Shown here piece after piece: positions 1 to 6,447 of a stretch of 9,013 bases of DNA. Every line of letters starts with the position of its first letter. Position 1 is the first letter of the stretch. The position numbers were made by a program, and so were the translations under genes. The stretch covers positions 1 through 9,013 of the forward strand of contig JAXHUK010000042.1 in the NCBI GenBank assembly GCA_034189725.1, read 5' to 3'. The stretch is from JAXHUK01 sp034189725. GTDB lineage: Bacteria > Chloroflexota > Dehalococcoidia > SZUA-161. The notes under the pieces are model-generated. The model did no database searches, had not been told where the DNA came from, and worked only from the letters and a program-made list of their open reading frames with translations.

Positions 1-167
1 CCCGCCTGGAGGAAGAACTGGCCGACATCATGATCTACTGCTTGAGCCTGGCCAATGTTATCAACATGGATGTGACGCAAGCTGTCACCAATAAGGTAAG
101 TAAAAACGAAGAGAAATACCCGGTTGAGCGAATCAGAGGTAGCTATAAAAAGTATACCGAGTTGTGA
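1..167 (+). CDS. MazG-like nucleotide pyrophosphohydrolase, C-terminal end (5' partial)
   Basis: The frame beginning at base 3 is open to a TGA at 165-167 and gives 54 residues; the start lies left of the window. The visible part begins RLEEELADIMIYCLSLANV and later has NEEKYPVE. The E-x3-D pattern in EELAD, followed by a hydrophobic helix and a K-x-EKYPVE-like tail, is the second metal-binding helix and C-terminus typical of the all-alpha MazG/dCTPase family. These enzymes hydrolyse (d)NTPs to NMP and pyrophosphate in the cytoplasm with Mg2+, as house-cleaning. The first E-x-x-E helix is outside the window, so substrate cannot be judged. It lies on the same strand as tmk, from which the DUF559/repeat block now separates it. 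Family assignment is from recognised motif patterns only. Confidence 0.75.
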   Translation, partial: RLEEELADIMIYCLSLANVINMDVTQAVTNKVSKNEEKYPVERIRGSYKKYTEL

Positions 168-210
168 TGCCTGCTTAGAAAATAACTTGGTAAGCTCTGT
201 TCAGCCAGAT

Positions 211-376
211 TTTCACCCTCATCCTTCGACAAGCTCAGGACAAGCCCTGGCCCTCTCCCGTCAAGGGAGAGGGGAAAAGCTCCTCTGTTTTGAGTTGGAG
301 GGCTGAAAACAACCTCCGTAATACCGAGAAATTTAATCCTCTCTCCCCTGGGGGGAGAGAGTTAGAGTGAGGGGGC
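211..376 (+). repeat. Repeat element copy A (ccctcaccctgg family), upstream of DUF559 gene
   Basis: Bases 245-328 match 753-836 (copy B) without gaps at 79 of 84 positions by my count, so this is a recent direct repeat. The outer ends are inverted: if the nested insertion at 222-244 is removed, the left 21 bases starting ccctcaccctgg match the reverse complement of the right end (about 353-374, ending gttagagtgaggg) at 17 of 21 positions. Two perfect hairpins are inside: a 9-bp stem at 251-259/265-273 with loop gtcaa, and a 10-bp stem at 339-348/352-361 with a 3-nt loop. There is no ORF of its own. It looks like a MITE-like or REP-like element. Confidence 0.8.
222..244 (+). repeat. Second repeat type nested inside copy A
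   Basis: These 23 bases, containing tccttcgacaagctcagga, are present in copy A and absent from copy B, where ccctca runs straight into ccctgg. The same motif with one change (cttcgataagctcagga) occurs at 1635-1655 inside the element after tmk. This indicates that one short repeat family has inserted into, or recombined with, another. Confidence 0.7.
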
Positions 377-385
377 TTCCTTAGA

Positions 386-739
386 TTGAAAATGAGGAAT
401 GGCCAAGAGTCGACAGCCCTTGCTAGAGAACTCCGTCAGAAACAAACTGACGCTGAAAGAGCACTGTGGTTCAGACTAAGGAATAAGCAACTGGAAGGCA
501 TGAAGTTCCGAAGACAACAGCCGGTAGGCCCTTATATTGTTGATTTCGTAAACCTTGAGGAAAAGCTTGTAATCGAAATTGATGGGGGGCAACATAATGA
601 GCAGGAAATAAGGAAACATGATGAGGATAGGACGTCGTGGCTCGAAGAGAGAGGATACCGAGTGCTGAGATTCTGGAATAACGATGTTCTGCTGAACATG
701 GAGGGTGTTCTGGAAATAATAAGAGAGAGTTTAATATGA
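386..739 (+). CDS. DUF559 family endonuclease-like protein
   Basis: Gives 117 residues from TTG at 386, or 115 from ATG at 392. The TTG has an AGGGGG 10 nt upstream (370-375) that is part of repeat copy A; the ATG is 16 nt from it, so TTG is slightly preferred. The protein matches DUF559 (Vsr/PD-(D/E)xK-like fold): an N-terminal helix with T-x-AE-x-x-LW (residues 21-28), FRRQQPVGPYIVDF (41-54) with D53, VIEIDGGQH (62-70) with E64, D66 and H70, then YRVLRFWNNDVL (91-102). The acidic residues around D53 and E64 are the expected metal-binding site, suggesting nuclease activity, though no function is established for most members. It is full-length for the family. Its stop is 2 bp before repeat copy B and its start 10 bp after copy A, with no functional link to its neighbours, so it most likely travels with the repeats. 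Confidence 0.85.
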   Translation: MKMRNGQESTALARELRQKQTDAERALWFRLRNKQLEGMKFRRQQPVGPYIVDFVNLEEKLVIEIDGGQHNEQEIRKHDEDRTSWLEERGYRVLRFWNNDVLLNMEGVLEIIRESLI

Positions 740-741
740 AA

Positions 742-867
742 TTTCACCCTCACCCTGGCCCTCTCCCGTCAAGAGAGAGGGGAAAAGCGCCTCTGTTTCG
801 AGTTGGAGGGCTGAGAACAACCTCCGTAATACAGAGGGGGTTGTGAGAGAGAGTTAGAGATAGGGGC
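742..867 (+). repeat. Repeat element copy B (ccctcaccctgg family), downstream of DUF559 gene
   Basis: Begins tttcaccctcaccctgg directly after the DUF559 stop. Bases 753-836 align with 245-328 of copy A with 5 mismatches. It ends near gagagagttagagatagggg (about 847-866), a decayed form of the copy A right end, and lacks the second strong hairpin of copy A. The internal stem at 759-767/773-781 carries one mismatch. It lacks the 23-bp nested insertion, so it probably keeps the ancestral left end. The rest of the gap to tmk (868-974) shows no gene or convincing promoter. Confidence 0.8.
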
Positions 868-974
868 AGTATGCTAAATCATGCAAGAGCCCATTAGTAA
901 CATCCATAAGTTAAAGCCTTTGTGGTTCTATCAGGTGATTATTTGAGCCTAGATTATCCAGGATAGGGGTCGAA

Positions 975-1586
975 ATGGCAAAACCTGCGTTCATTGTATT
1001 CGAGGGTGGAGAGGGCAGCGGAAAGTCTACCCAGGCTACTATACTCAAGAGGAGGCTTCTCAGGCAAGGTTTTCCCGTAGTGCTCACCCGCGAACCCGGC
1101 GGTACTCCCGTTGGCAACAGACTGCGCCGCTGGCTCAAGTGGGGTAGCGAGATCACCCCCCAAACCGAGCTACTACTGATACTTGCTGCTCGAAGCCAGC
1201 TCGTGACCGGGGTCGTCCGTCCTGCTCTGGAGAAGGGCTCTCTCGTTATCTGCGACCGCTACGCCTACTCAACACTTGCTTATCAGGGCTACGGCCGCGG
1301 AATGGACCGGGGCTTTCTGGAGTCCCTGAATACCTTTGTTACCGGCGGCCTGGTGCCCGACCTGGTGGTGCTCCTGAATTCCGATCCTGCAGAGGGACTG
1401 CGACGTAAAACCAGCAGACGTGACCGCTTTGAGCGTGAGGATCTGTCCTTTCACCAGAGAGTGCGAGAGGGCTACCTCAGGATGGCCGCTGCTGACCCGG
1501 AACGATGGCTGGTAGTCGATGCCTCGCTCCCCCGGAACGAGGTACGAGAGCTGATCTGGGAGCGGGTGCAGCAATTTCTCGACTAG
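975..1586 (+). CDS. tmk: Thymidylate kinase (dTMP kinase)
   Basis: Encodes 203 residues, normal for the family. It phosphorylates dTMP to dTDP with ATP in the cytoplasm, an essential step of dTTP synthesis. Visible motifs: Walker A GGEGSGKST (11-19), TREPGGTPVG (38-47) which contacts the nucleotide monophosphate, the DRY-type motif CDRYAYSTLAYQG (93-105) with the catalytic-site Asp94/Arg95, and a lid region RRKTSRRDRFE (143-153) rich in arginine. The P-loop has no catalytic arginine while the lid has several, which fits the bacterial (E. coli-like, type II) group. The ATG at 975 is supported by AGGGG at 965-969, 5 nt upstream. It is co-directional with the MazG-like gene upstream, but the repeat/DUF559 block separates them. 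It converges on the pab operon. Confidence 0.96.
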   Translation: MAKPAFIVFEGGEGSGKSTQATILKRRLLRQGFPVVLTREPGGTPVGNRLRRWLKWGSEITPQTELLLILAARSQLVTGVVRPALEKGSLVICDRYAYSTLAYQGYGRGMDRGFLESLNTFVTGGLVPDLVVLLNSDPAEGLRRKTSRRDRFEREDLSFHQRVREGYLRMAAADPERWLVVDASLPRNEVRELIWERVQQFLD

Positions 1587-1601
1587 TTTCGAGGTTTTTT
1601 T
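1578..1601 (+). terminator. Possible weak rho-independent terminator of tmk
   Basis: A 5-bp stem ctcga (1578-1582) / tcgag (1589-1593) with a 6-nt loop overlaps the tmk stop codon and is followed by seven T (1595-1601). The T-run is good but the stem is short, so this is only a candidate. Confidence 0.35.
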
Positions 1602-1620
1602 CCGAAAATAGACCTTAATT

Positions 1621-1702
1621 CCATTCGTCCTGAGTCCTTCGATAAGCTCAGGACAGGCTTGTCGAAGGGCGTTCATGGTTCGACGAGCTCACCACAAACG
1701 GT
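1621..1702. repeat. Palindromic intergenic repeat (cttcgataagctcagg type) between convergent genes
   Basis: An 80-bp element with imperfect inverted ends: ccattcgtcctgag on the left and ctcaccacaaacgg on the right agree at 10 of 14 positions. Two internal stems compete for the same bases: gtcctgag (1627-1634) / ctcaggac (1647-1654), perfect with a 12-nt loop, and ccttcgataagc (1636-1647) / gcttgtcgaagg (1657-1668), 12 bp with one G-T wobble and a 9-nt loop. The same core is nested in repeat copy A (222-244). It lies between tmk and pabC, whose 3' ends face each other, and could help end transcription from both sides. I see no gene in 1587-1788. Confidence 0.75.
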
Positions 1703-1788
1703 GCTCATCACTTCTATTTTCATGATTCGATGGTGTGGGCAACCGCCCACGAGCGTTTGCTACAGAAGAGGCTTACAGTGCTACCGAC

Positions 1789-2661
1789 CTATGCCCCCAA
1801 CTCCCTGGCCACCAATTCTCGATAAGCGATCATCAGCCTCCCGGTTACCCCGCCCCTTTCCCCGTTTTCGGTAACTCCGCCGACGGGCTTGCCATCGACC
1901 TCCCGAAGAGGCATCAACTCCAGAATGGAATTGGTGAGGAATGCTTCATCGGCCTGCAGAAGCTCTTCCAGCTTGATTTCCCGCTGCACCACACCTGTGC
2001 CCATCTGTGTCGCCAGCTCTATCACGGTCTGGCGTGTGATCCCCGGGAGGCATCCGCTGTCAACGCCTGGGGTAATCAGATTCCCTCCAGATACCAGGAA
2101 AACATTGCTGGTACTTCCCTCACAGAGAAAGCCCCGCTCGTTGAGCAACAGGGCTTCATCAATTCCTGCTTCCCTGGCCTCGCGCCGGGCAATCATGTTA
2201 TGTAAATAGTTCGCTGATTTGATACGTGAAAGAACAGTTTGACTATTCTGCCGTATCGAAGACACCATTGCCCTGAAACCACTCCGATACCTTTCATCGG
2301 GAAGCGGGTTATAGTGAGCAGCAACAACGAACACTGTAGGAATAGCGTCCGGTGGCAGATCAGGAATAGCTTCGCCTTCTCCTGTAGAGACGGTCAACCG
2401 TATGCGGGCATCGCCCAACCTATTCGCCTGTAGCGTATCATAGCAGGCTTTTTCGAGGTCAAAAGTTCCCAGAGGCATACCGATGTGACGTGCAGCACTG
2501 GTAAGGCGATCGAGATGCCTCTGGAGACGAAAGATGTGCCCTGAATAGGAGCGCATCGTCTCAAAAAGGGCGTAGCCATAGAGAAAGCCATGGTCAAAAG
2601 GGGAGATTGTGGCCTGGGATCGAGGGAGCAAAGCGCCGTTAAGATAAACTATTTGCCCCAT
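1789..2661 (-). CDS. pabC: Class IV PLP aminotransferase, probable aminodeoxychorismate lyase
   Basis: Encodes 290 residues of fold-type IV PLP enzyme. Key sites: FDHGFLYGYALFETMR (22-37) near the start, Lys148 in SRIKSANYLHN (145-155) as the PLP Schiff-base lysine, EGSTSNVFLV (181-190) with Glu181 near the pyridine nitrogen, GCLPGITR (203-210) binding the cofactor phosphate, and LMPLREVDGKPV (249-260). Aminodeoxychorismate lyase cleaves 4-amino-4-deoxychorismate to p-aminobenzoate and pyruvate. The sequence alone cannot exclude a branched-chain or D-amino acid aminotransferase, since these share the fold and motifs; position as third gene of a pabB-pabA operon decides the call. The ATG at 2661 lies inside the 3' end of pabA (13-bp overlap), and no strong Shine-Dalgarno is seen, consistent with translational coupling. 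The stop is TAG at 1791-1789. Confidence 0.88.
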   Translation of the reverse strand: MGQIVYLNGALLPRSQATISPFDHGFLYGYALFETMRSYSGHIFRLQRHLDRLTSAARHIGMPLGTFDLEKACYDTLQANRLGDARIRLTVSTGEGEAIPDLPPDAIPTVFVVAAHYNPLPDERYRSGFRAMVSSIRQNSQTVLSRIKSANYLHNMIARREAREAGIDEALLLNERGFLCEGSTSNVFLVSGGNLITPGVDSGCLPGITRQTVIELATQMGTGVVQREIKLEELLQADEAFLTNSILELMPLREVDGKPVGGVTENGERGGVTGRLMIAYRELVARELGA

Positions 2662-3233
2662 GTCGGCTCGGAGAAGCTGAGAAAGTTTCTCAGAATAGTA
2701 TGTCCCACATCCGTCAGGACCGATTCGGGATGAAACTGTATCCCCTCAACCACGTATTCCTTGTGACGAACCCCCATAATTATCCTGTCCTCTGTCCACG
2801 CCGAGACTTCGAGACAATCCGCATGAGAGCCCTGCTCAATAATCAACGAATGATAGCGACCACCGAGGAAGGGATTGGGGACTCCAGAGTAAACGGTTCT
2901 ACCGTCATGATACACGAGAGAGGTCTTGCCATGCATGGGTGGAGTTACCCTCCCGATCACGCCACCGTTTACGTGACCAATGCACTGATGGCCTAAACAA
3001 ACGCCGAGTATGGGGATTTTACCACTGAAATGACGCACTACATCGTTGGAGATTCCCGCCTGCAGAGGGGTGCCCGGACCCGGAGAGATAACAAGATGGC
3101 TTGGGCCCATTCTTTCGATCTCGTCCAGCCCGATAGCATCATGGCGGTAAACCACCGGTTCCCAGCCCAGTTCTCCGATGTACTGCGCCAGGTTGTAAAC
3201 AAAGGAATCGTAGTTATCTATAAGCAAGATCAT
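2649..3233 (-). CDS. pabA: Aminodeoxychorismate/anthranilate synthase glutamine amidotransferase subunit
   Basis: Encodes 194 residues, the usual length for PabA/TrpG. It is a class I glutamine amidotransferase that releases ammonia from glutamine and passes it to PabB. Motifs: LLIDNYDSFVYNLAQ (3-17), ISPGPGTP (49-56) forming the oxyanion region, GVCLGHQCIG (77-86) with the nucleophile Cys79, and GIQFHPES (164-171) with catalytic His168 and Glu170. The triad is intact. The ATG at 3233 overlaps the pabB stop as ATGA, and a GGAGG (plus-strand cctcc 3241-3245) sits 7 nt upstream inside pabB, so translation is probably coupled. In many bacteria one such subunit serves both folate and tryptophan synthesis; no trp gene is visible here, so dual use is possible but unproven. 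Confidence 0.94.
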   Translation of the reverse strand: MILLIDNYDSFVYNLAQYIGELGWEPVVYRHDAIGLDEIERMGPSHLVISPGPGTPLQAGISNDVVRHFSGKIPILGVCLGHQCIGHVNGGVIGRVTPPMHGKTSLVYHDGRTVYSGVPNPFLGGRYHSLIIEQGSHADCLEVSAWTEDRIIMGVRHKEYVVEGIQFHPESVLTDVGHTILRNFLSFSEPTWGK

Positions 3234-4693
3234 CTCTTGGCCTCCGTTGCCAGTTCCGGAATCATGCTCAGGGCACGGATTAAAGCCCTGGCCTTATCCA
3301 GGGTCTCGATATACTCACCTTCGGGATCGGAATCATAGACTACACCACCGCCCACCTGAAAATACGCCCTGCCCCCCTTGACCAGGATGGTACGGATGAC
3401 GATATTAAGATCGAGGCCGCCATCGAAACCGATGTATCCGATTGAACCAGTATAAACACTTCTCCTGGTAGGTTCAAGCTCATCGATAATCTCCATAGCC
3501 CTGACCTTGGGCGCACCGGTAATAGAGCCTCCGGGGAATGTGGCCTTGAGCAGGTCGATTGCACTCTTCCCCGGTCGAAGGTGCCCCTCAATCGTGGAGG
3601 TGAGGTGAAACACCGTGGAGTACTTTTCCAAGGCCATCAACTCGCTGACCCTCACCGTACCATAGCGGCACACTCGCCCCAGATCATTCCTCTCCAGATC
3701 GACGATCATCATATGCTCCGCCTTGTCCTTTATGCTTTGCACAAGCTCCAGAGCCAGTCTTTCATCCTCTCCCCGGTCTTTGCCCCGCGGCCTGGTTCCC
3801 TTTATCGGACGAGTCTCTACGACACCTTTTTGCAGTCGCAGAAACCGCTCCGGAGAGGCGCTGACCACAGCAACACCATCGAAGTTCAGATAGCCGGCAA
3901 AAGGAGCGGGATTGATCCGGCGCAACCTGCGGTAGAGTTCATACGGTGGCACAGGCATGTCAGCCTCGAATCGCTGCGACAGATTGGCCTGAAAAATGTC
4001 GCCGGCTTTAATATACTCTCTGACAGCCTCTACCGCTTTGAGATAGCCTTCGTGTGTGAAACCGGAGCACAGGCTCACCGACTCATTGTAGCTCGTATCA
4101 TCAGGTTCATCTTCAGAAGGCATTCTCTGACAGGCTCCCTCCAGCATCCGCTTCAATTCCTTGAGCCGTGCCTCAGCCCTGGTATGCCTCTCATTCCCCC
4201 TCTCAGGGAAGCCTGTACTTGCAACGTACACCCTGTTCTCGAGGTGGTCAAAGATAACGACGGCATCGTAAAAAGCAAGATAGCACTCAGGTAGCTGCAG
4301 GTCATCAACCGCCGAGGATGGTAGCTTCTCGATAAAATATCCCAGGTCGTAGCTCAGGTACCCAACCGCTCCACCGACGAACGGTAGAGCAGTATGATTC
4401 CCGTCCAACTTGTACTTCTGTAGCAACTCTCCCAATACATCGAAAGGATTGCCGAAAACAGTACTCTCGCCCTCTGAGCTAAGGAGTGTGATCTCCCTGC
4501 CGCGGCTTCTCATCACCAGAAAGGGATCGCTGCCCATAAAAGAGTAACGTCCCAGTCTCTGATAGTCCATACCGCTGTCGAGGAAGAAAGCAAAGGGCCT
4601 GTCCTTGAATAGCTCGAATGCTTCCGGGGCAGTTAAGGAGATAGAAAGTTCCTCAATTAAGGGATAGTGTTTTGTATGGTTCTCGATGGGCAC
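3230..4693 (-). CDS. pabB: Aminodeoxychorismate synthase, component I
   Basis: Encodes 487 residues of the chorismate-utilising family, which converts chorismate plus ammonia to 4-amino-4-deoxychorismate, the first step to p-aminobenzoate and folate. The N-terminal domain covers about 1-180. The chorismate-binding domain follows, with GDIFQANLSQRF (231-242), SASPERFL (278-285), PIKGTRPRG (296-304), VDLERNDLGR (331-340), FPGGSITGAPK (386-396) and GGGVVYDSDPEGEYIET (448-464). Lys298 in PIKGT is the nucleophile typical of PabB; anthranilate synthase has alanine there (PIAGT), so this is PabB rather than TrpE. The start is GTG at 4693, supported by AAGGA (plus-strand tcctt 4700-4704) 6 nt upstream. 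It is the first gene of pabB-pabA-pabC. No clear promoter was found in the 77-bp gap to the hicB-like gene, so read-through from upstream is possible. Confidence 0.94.
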   Translation of the reverse strand: MPIENHTKHYPLIEELSISLTAPEAFELFKDRPFAFFLDSGMDYQRLGRYSFMGSDPFLVMRSRGREITLLSSEGESTVFGNPFDVLGELLQKYKLDGNHTALPFVGGAVGYLSYDLGYFIEKLPSSAVDDLQLPECYLAFYDAVVIFDHLENRVYVASTGFPERGNERHTRAEARLKELKRMLEGACQRMPSEDEPDDTSYNESVSLCSGFTHEGYLKAVEAVREYIKAGDIFQANLSQRFEADMPVPPYELYRRLRRINPAPFAGYLNFDGVAVVSASPERFLRLQKGVVETRPIKGTRPRGKDRGEDERLALELVQSIKDKAEHMMIVDLERNDLGRVCRYGTVRVSELMALEKYSTVFHLTSTIEGHLRPGKSAIDLLKATFPGGSITGAPKVRAMEIIDELEPTRRSVYTGSIGYIGFDGGLDLNIVIRTILVKGGRAYFQVGGGVVYDSDPEGEYIETLDKARALIRALSMIPELATEAKR

Positions 4694-4770
4694 TGCGAAT
4701 CCTTTTGCTTAACCTTTATTCATTGCTCAACCTGGTTATCTCGTGCACTTCTCTAATACCCTTCATTTCG

Positions 4771-4968
4771 TTATTTCAGCTTAGGGATTTCATCCCCGTA
4801 CTCCTTTGACACCTTGATCCAACCCGTAATAGCATCCTTAATGTTCTCGATCGCTTCGTCGAAGGTATCGCCTTCCGAGACACACCCAAGAAGAGAAGGA
4901 ACATAAACTGTGTACCCCCCCTCTTCGCAGGGTTCCAGCACTACCTTATAAGATAAAACCCGTGCCAT
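4771..4968 (-). CDS. Short HicB-like antitoxin-family protein (no HicA partner seen)
   Basis: Encodes 65 residues matching the HicB/UPF0150 antitoxin fold: YKVVLEPCEEGGYTVYVPSL (7-26), LLGCVSEGDTFDEAIENIKDAI (26-47), which are the beta-hairpin and the G-x-x-EA-x-x-NI-x-x-AI helix of the family. In complete systems HicB blocks the HicA RNase. Here it is the short form, lacking a C-terminal DNA-binding domain. No hicA-like ORF lies on either side: 77 bp separate it from pabB, and the sequence before it is a decayed PIN-like gene. The ATG at 4968 has GGAAGG about 8 nt upstream. Its original partner may have been lost, or it may act alone. Confidence 0.82.
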   Translation of the reverse strand: MARVLSYKVVLEPCEEGGYTVYVPSLLGCVSEGDTFDEAIENIKDAITGWIKVSKEYGDEIPKLK

Positions 4969-4980
4969 AGTGACACCTTC

Positions 4981-5134
4981 CTACTTAATACGCTGCAAAA
5001 ATTCACCCGATGTCAAGATGGCGATTGGCAAATCTGCGTTTTCAATCTCAGAGGTCATGATATGTTTTCGGTCCAATGTTAGCAAAATCAAAATAGCTGC
5101 CTTATCCTATTCCGTCAACAATAGCCTTGTTTAT
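4981..5134 (-). pseudogene. Decayed PIN-domain (VapC-like) toxin gene remnant
   Basis: On the minus strand, 5106 to 4981 is open to a TAG 12 nt before the hicB-like ATG. It encodes about 41 residues containing LTLDRKHIM, then ADLPIAILTSGEFLQRIK. This resembles the C-terminal end of PIN-domain nucleases (a strand with an Asp-Arg-K/H, then L-P-x-x-I-L-T-P-x-E-F-L). Just upstream, in another frame, 5134-5105 reads INKAIVDGIG then stop; it follows AGGAG at a 9-nt spacing and looks like a PIN N-terminus (M-x-K-A-I-V-D-T) with ATA in place of the start codon. The middle of the domain is missing, so the gene seems internally deleted and frameshifted. The C-terminal part is more convincing than the N-terminal one. 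Confidence 0.5.
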
Positions 5135-5183
5135 ATTATTATACTCCTATTTAGTCAGCCTGTGGAGTTCATGGACTAAGTTG

Positions 5184-6416
5184 TCAATCTAGAATAGTCT
5201 CGAACTCCAACTCCGTGCCCCTGCGGAGGAGCGCCAGGTACGGTTCGTAGACGAAACGCCGGTTGCGTTGCTGCCCCGTCGTTTCCCTGAGCAAATCCAG
5301 TTCCCCAAGCTCGGTAACAAGGTTGCTTGCCGCAGGATAGGTGATATCCAGTAGCTGTGCCACATCGTTAATCTCGGCCATCGGCTCCTCGAACAGGTGA
5401 TCCAGCAGCAATAGCGCCTTTGTAGAGCTATGTGCCTGCTCCAAAACCAGCTTCCGGTGCTGCTCCCGCATAGCGATAATCTGCCGTGCAGTATCAAAAG
5501 CCTCTTCAGAGACCAGCCAGATTCCGGTGAGGAAAAACTTGAGCCAGCTTTCCCAGTCACCGGTATCACGCACCTTTTGGAGCAGGCTGTAGTATTCATC
5601 TCTATTCTGCTTGAAATATGCGCTGAGGTAGAGCAGTGGGCGCGCCAGGACCTCGTGCTTGCACAATAGAAGCGTCACCAGCAAACGCCCGAGTCGACCG
5701 TTCCCGTCGAGAAAGGGGTGGATGGTTTCGAATTGTGCGTGTACCAGACCGCATTTTATCAGGAGAGGCATACTCGTAAAGCCCCTGATGTATGCCTCGA
5801 GGTCTGCCATCGCCCTTTCAACCTCGACTGGTGGCGGGGGAACAAAGGTCGCTGTGTGGATAGTAGAACCGGGGGAGCCAATCCAGTTCTGCACCTGGCG
5901 AAACAGGCCAGGTGACTTCTCTTTTCCTCGAACCCCATCCATCAGTAGAATGTGAAGCTCCCTGAGGAGTTCGCTGCCGATTGCTGATGTTTTCAACCTC
6001 TCCACACCCTGATCCATCGCCCGTACATGGTTAACGACCTCGGTAACATCAAACGACGGCCGGCGGCGCCTGGATACAACCTCCCAGGCGAGCACATCTT
6101 CCAGCGAGGCCTGAGTCCCTTCGATTTGCGAGCTGATGATAGCCTCCTTGCGCACATACATGGCGACAAAGAGGTCCGGATTGGGCAATATGTCGGTCGA
6201 GCCATCCAGACGCCCCAGAGATCGGTTTGCCTTGGACAGCAGGTCTGCCATCTCATAGTCTAACTCCACCTTTGGATCGGGAGGCAGCGCCCTGGGCACA
6301 AATGCTCTGTAGCCTGCCGGTTGTTCAGTATATACTCCTGCTCGTTTGTTGCGCTCATCTTTTTTATCCGTCATTACAATCATATCCTCGGGGCATAGCA
6401 CGCTGTGCCCCTCCAT
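5184..6416 (-). CDS. Fic family protein (class II AMP-transferase-like) with C-terminal winged helix
   Basis: Encodes 410 residues. Fic enzymes usually transfer AMP from ATP to hydroxyl side chains of target proteins in the cytoplasm. The active-site motif HPFLDGNGRLGR (233-244) is complete, with catalytic His233. The N-terminal region carries SSQIEGT (95-101), the (S/T)-x-x-x-E-G inhibitory motif placed before the Fic core, which defines the self-inhibited class II; Glu99 would block ATP binding. Residues about 340-390 (INDVAQLLDITYPAASNLVTEL then RRFVYEP) look like a winged helix-turn-helix, so it may bind DNA and control its own gene. The ATG at 6416 is supported by AAGGAG (plus ctcctt 6426-6431) 9 nt upstream; an ATG 14 codons later is a weaker alternative. 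The target protein is unknown. It is the most upstream of the leftward genes that run to the pab operon. Confidence 0.92.
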   Translation of the reverse strand: MEGHSVLCPEDMIVMTDKKDERNKRAGVYTEQPAGYRAFVPRALPPDPKVELDYEMADLLSKANRSLGRLDGSTDILPNPDLFVAMYVRKEAIISSQIEGTQASLEDVLAWEVVSRRRRPSFDVTEVVNHVRAMDQGVERLKTSAIGSELLRELHILLMDGVRGKEKSPGLFRQVQNWIGSPGSTIHTATFVPPPPVEVERAMADLEAYIRGFTSMPLLIKCGLVHAQFETIHPFLDGNGRLGRLLVTLLLCKHEVLARPLLYLSAYFKQNRDEYYSLLQKVRDTGDWESWLKFFLTGIWLVSEEAFDTARQIIAMREQHRKLVLEQAHSSTKALLLLDHLFEEPMAEINDVAQLLDITYPAASNLVTELGELDLLRETTGQQRNRRFVYEPYLALLRRGTELEFETILD

Positions 6417-6447
6417 ATTAAACTGCTCCTTTACTATAGCTGCCTTT

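Noticed and set aside
124..306. 60-codon plus-strand frame in the mazG-DUF559 gap
   Set aside because: It starts inside the MazG-like frame and continues through the repeat; the translation is repeat-derived.
211..867. Possible CRISPR array
   Set aside because: Only two widely spaced repeat copies of about 84 bp with a gene between them; no regular short repeat-spacer pattern and no cas genes.
868..974. Promoter of tmk
   Set aside because: I looked for -35/-10 pairs and found none with acceptable spacing, so none is claimed.
1269..1676. Minus-strand frame opposite the end of tmk
   Set aside because: It is antisense to a clear thymidylate kinase and runs into the palindromic repeat; there is no protein-like pattern.
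1735..2205. Open 156-codon plus-strand frame opposite pabC
   Set aside because: It overlaps the strongly supported class IV aminotransferase and has no family features or ribosome binding site.
3581..4294. Open 237-codon reading frame on the plus strand inside pabB
   Set aside because: It is antisense to pabB, whose own frame carries all catalytic motifs. The translation shows no recognisable domain.
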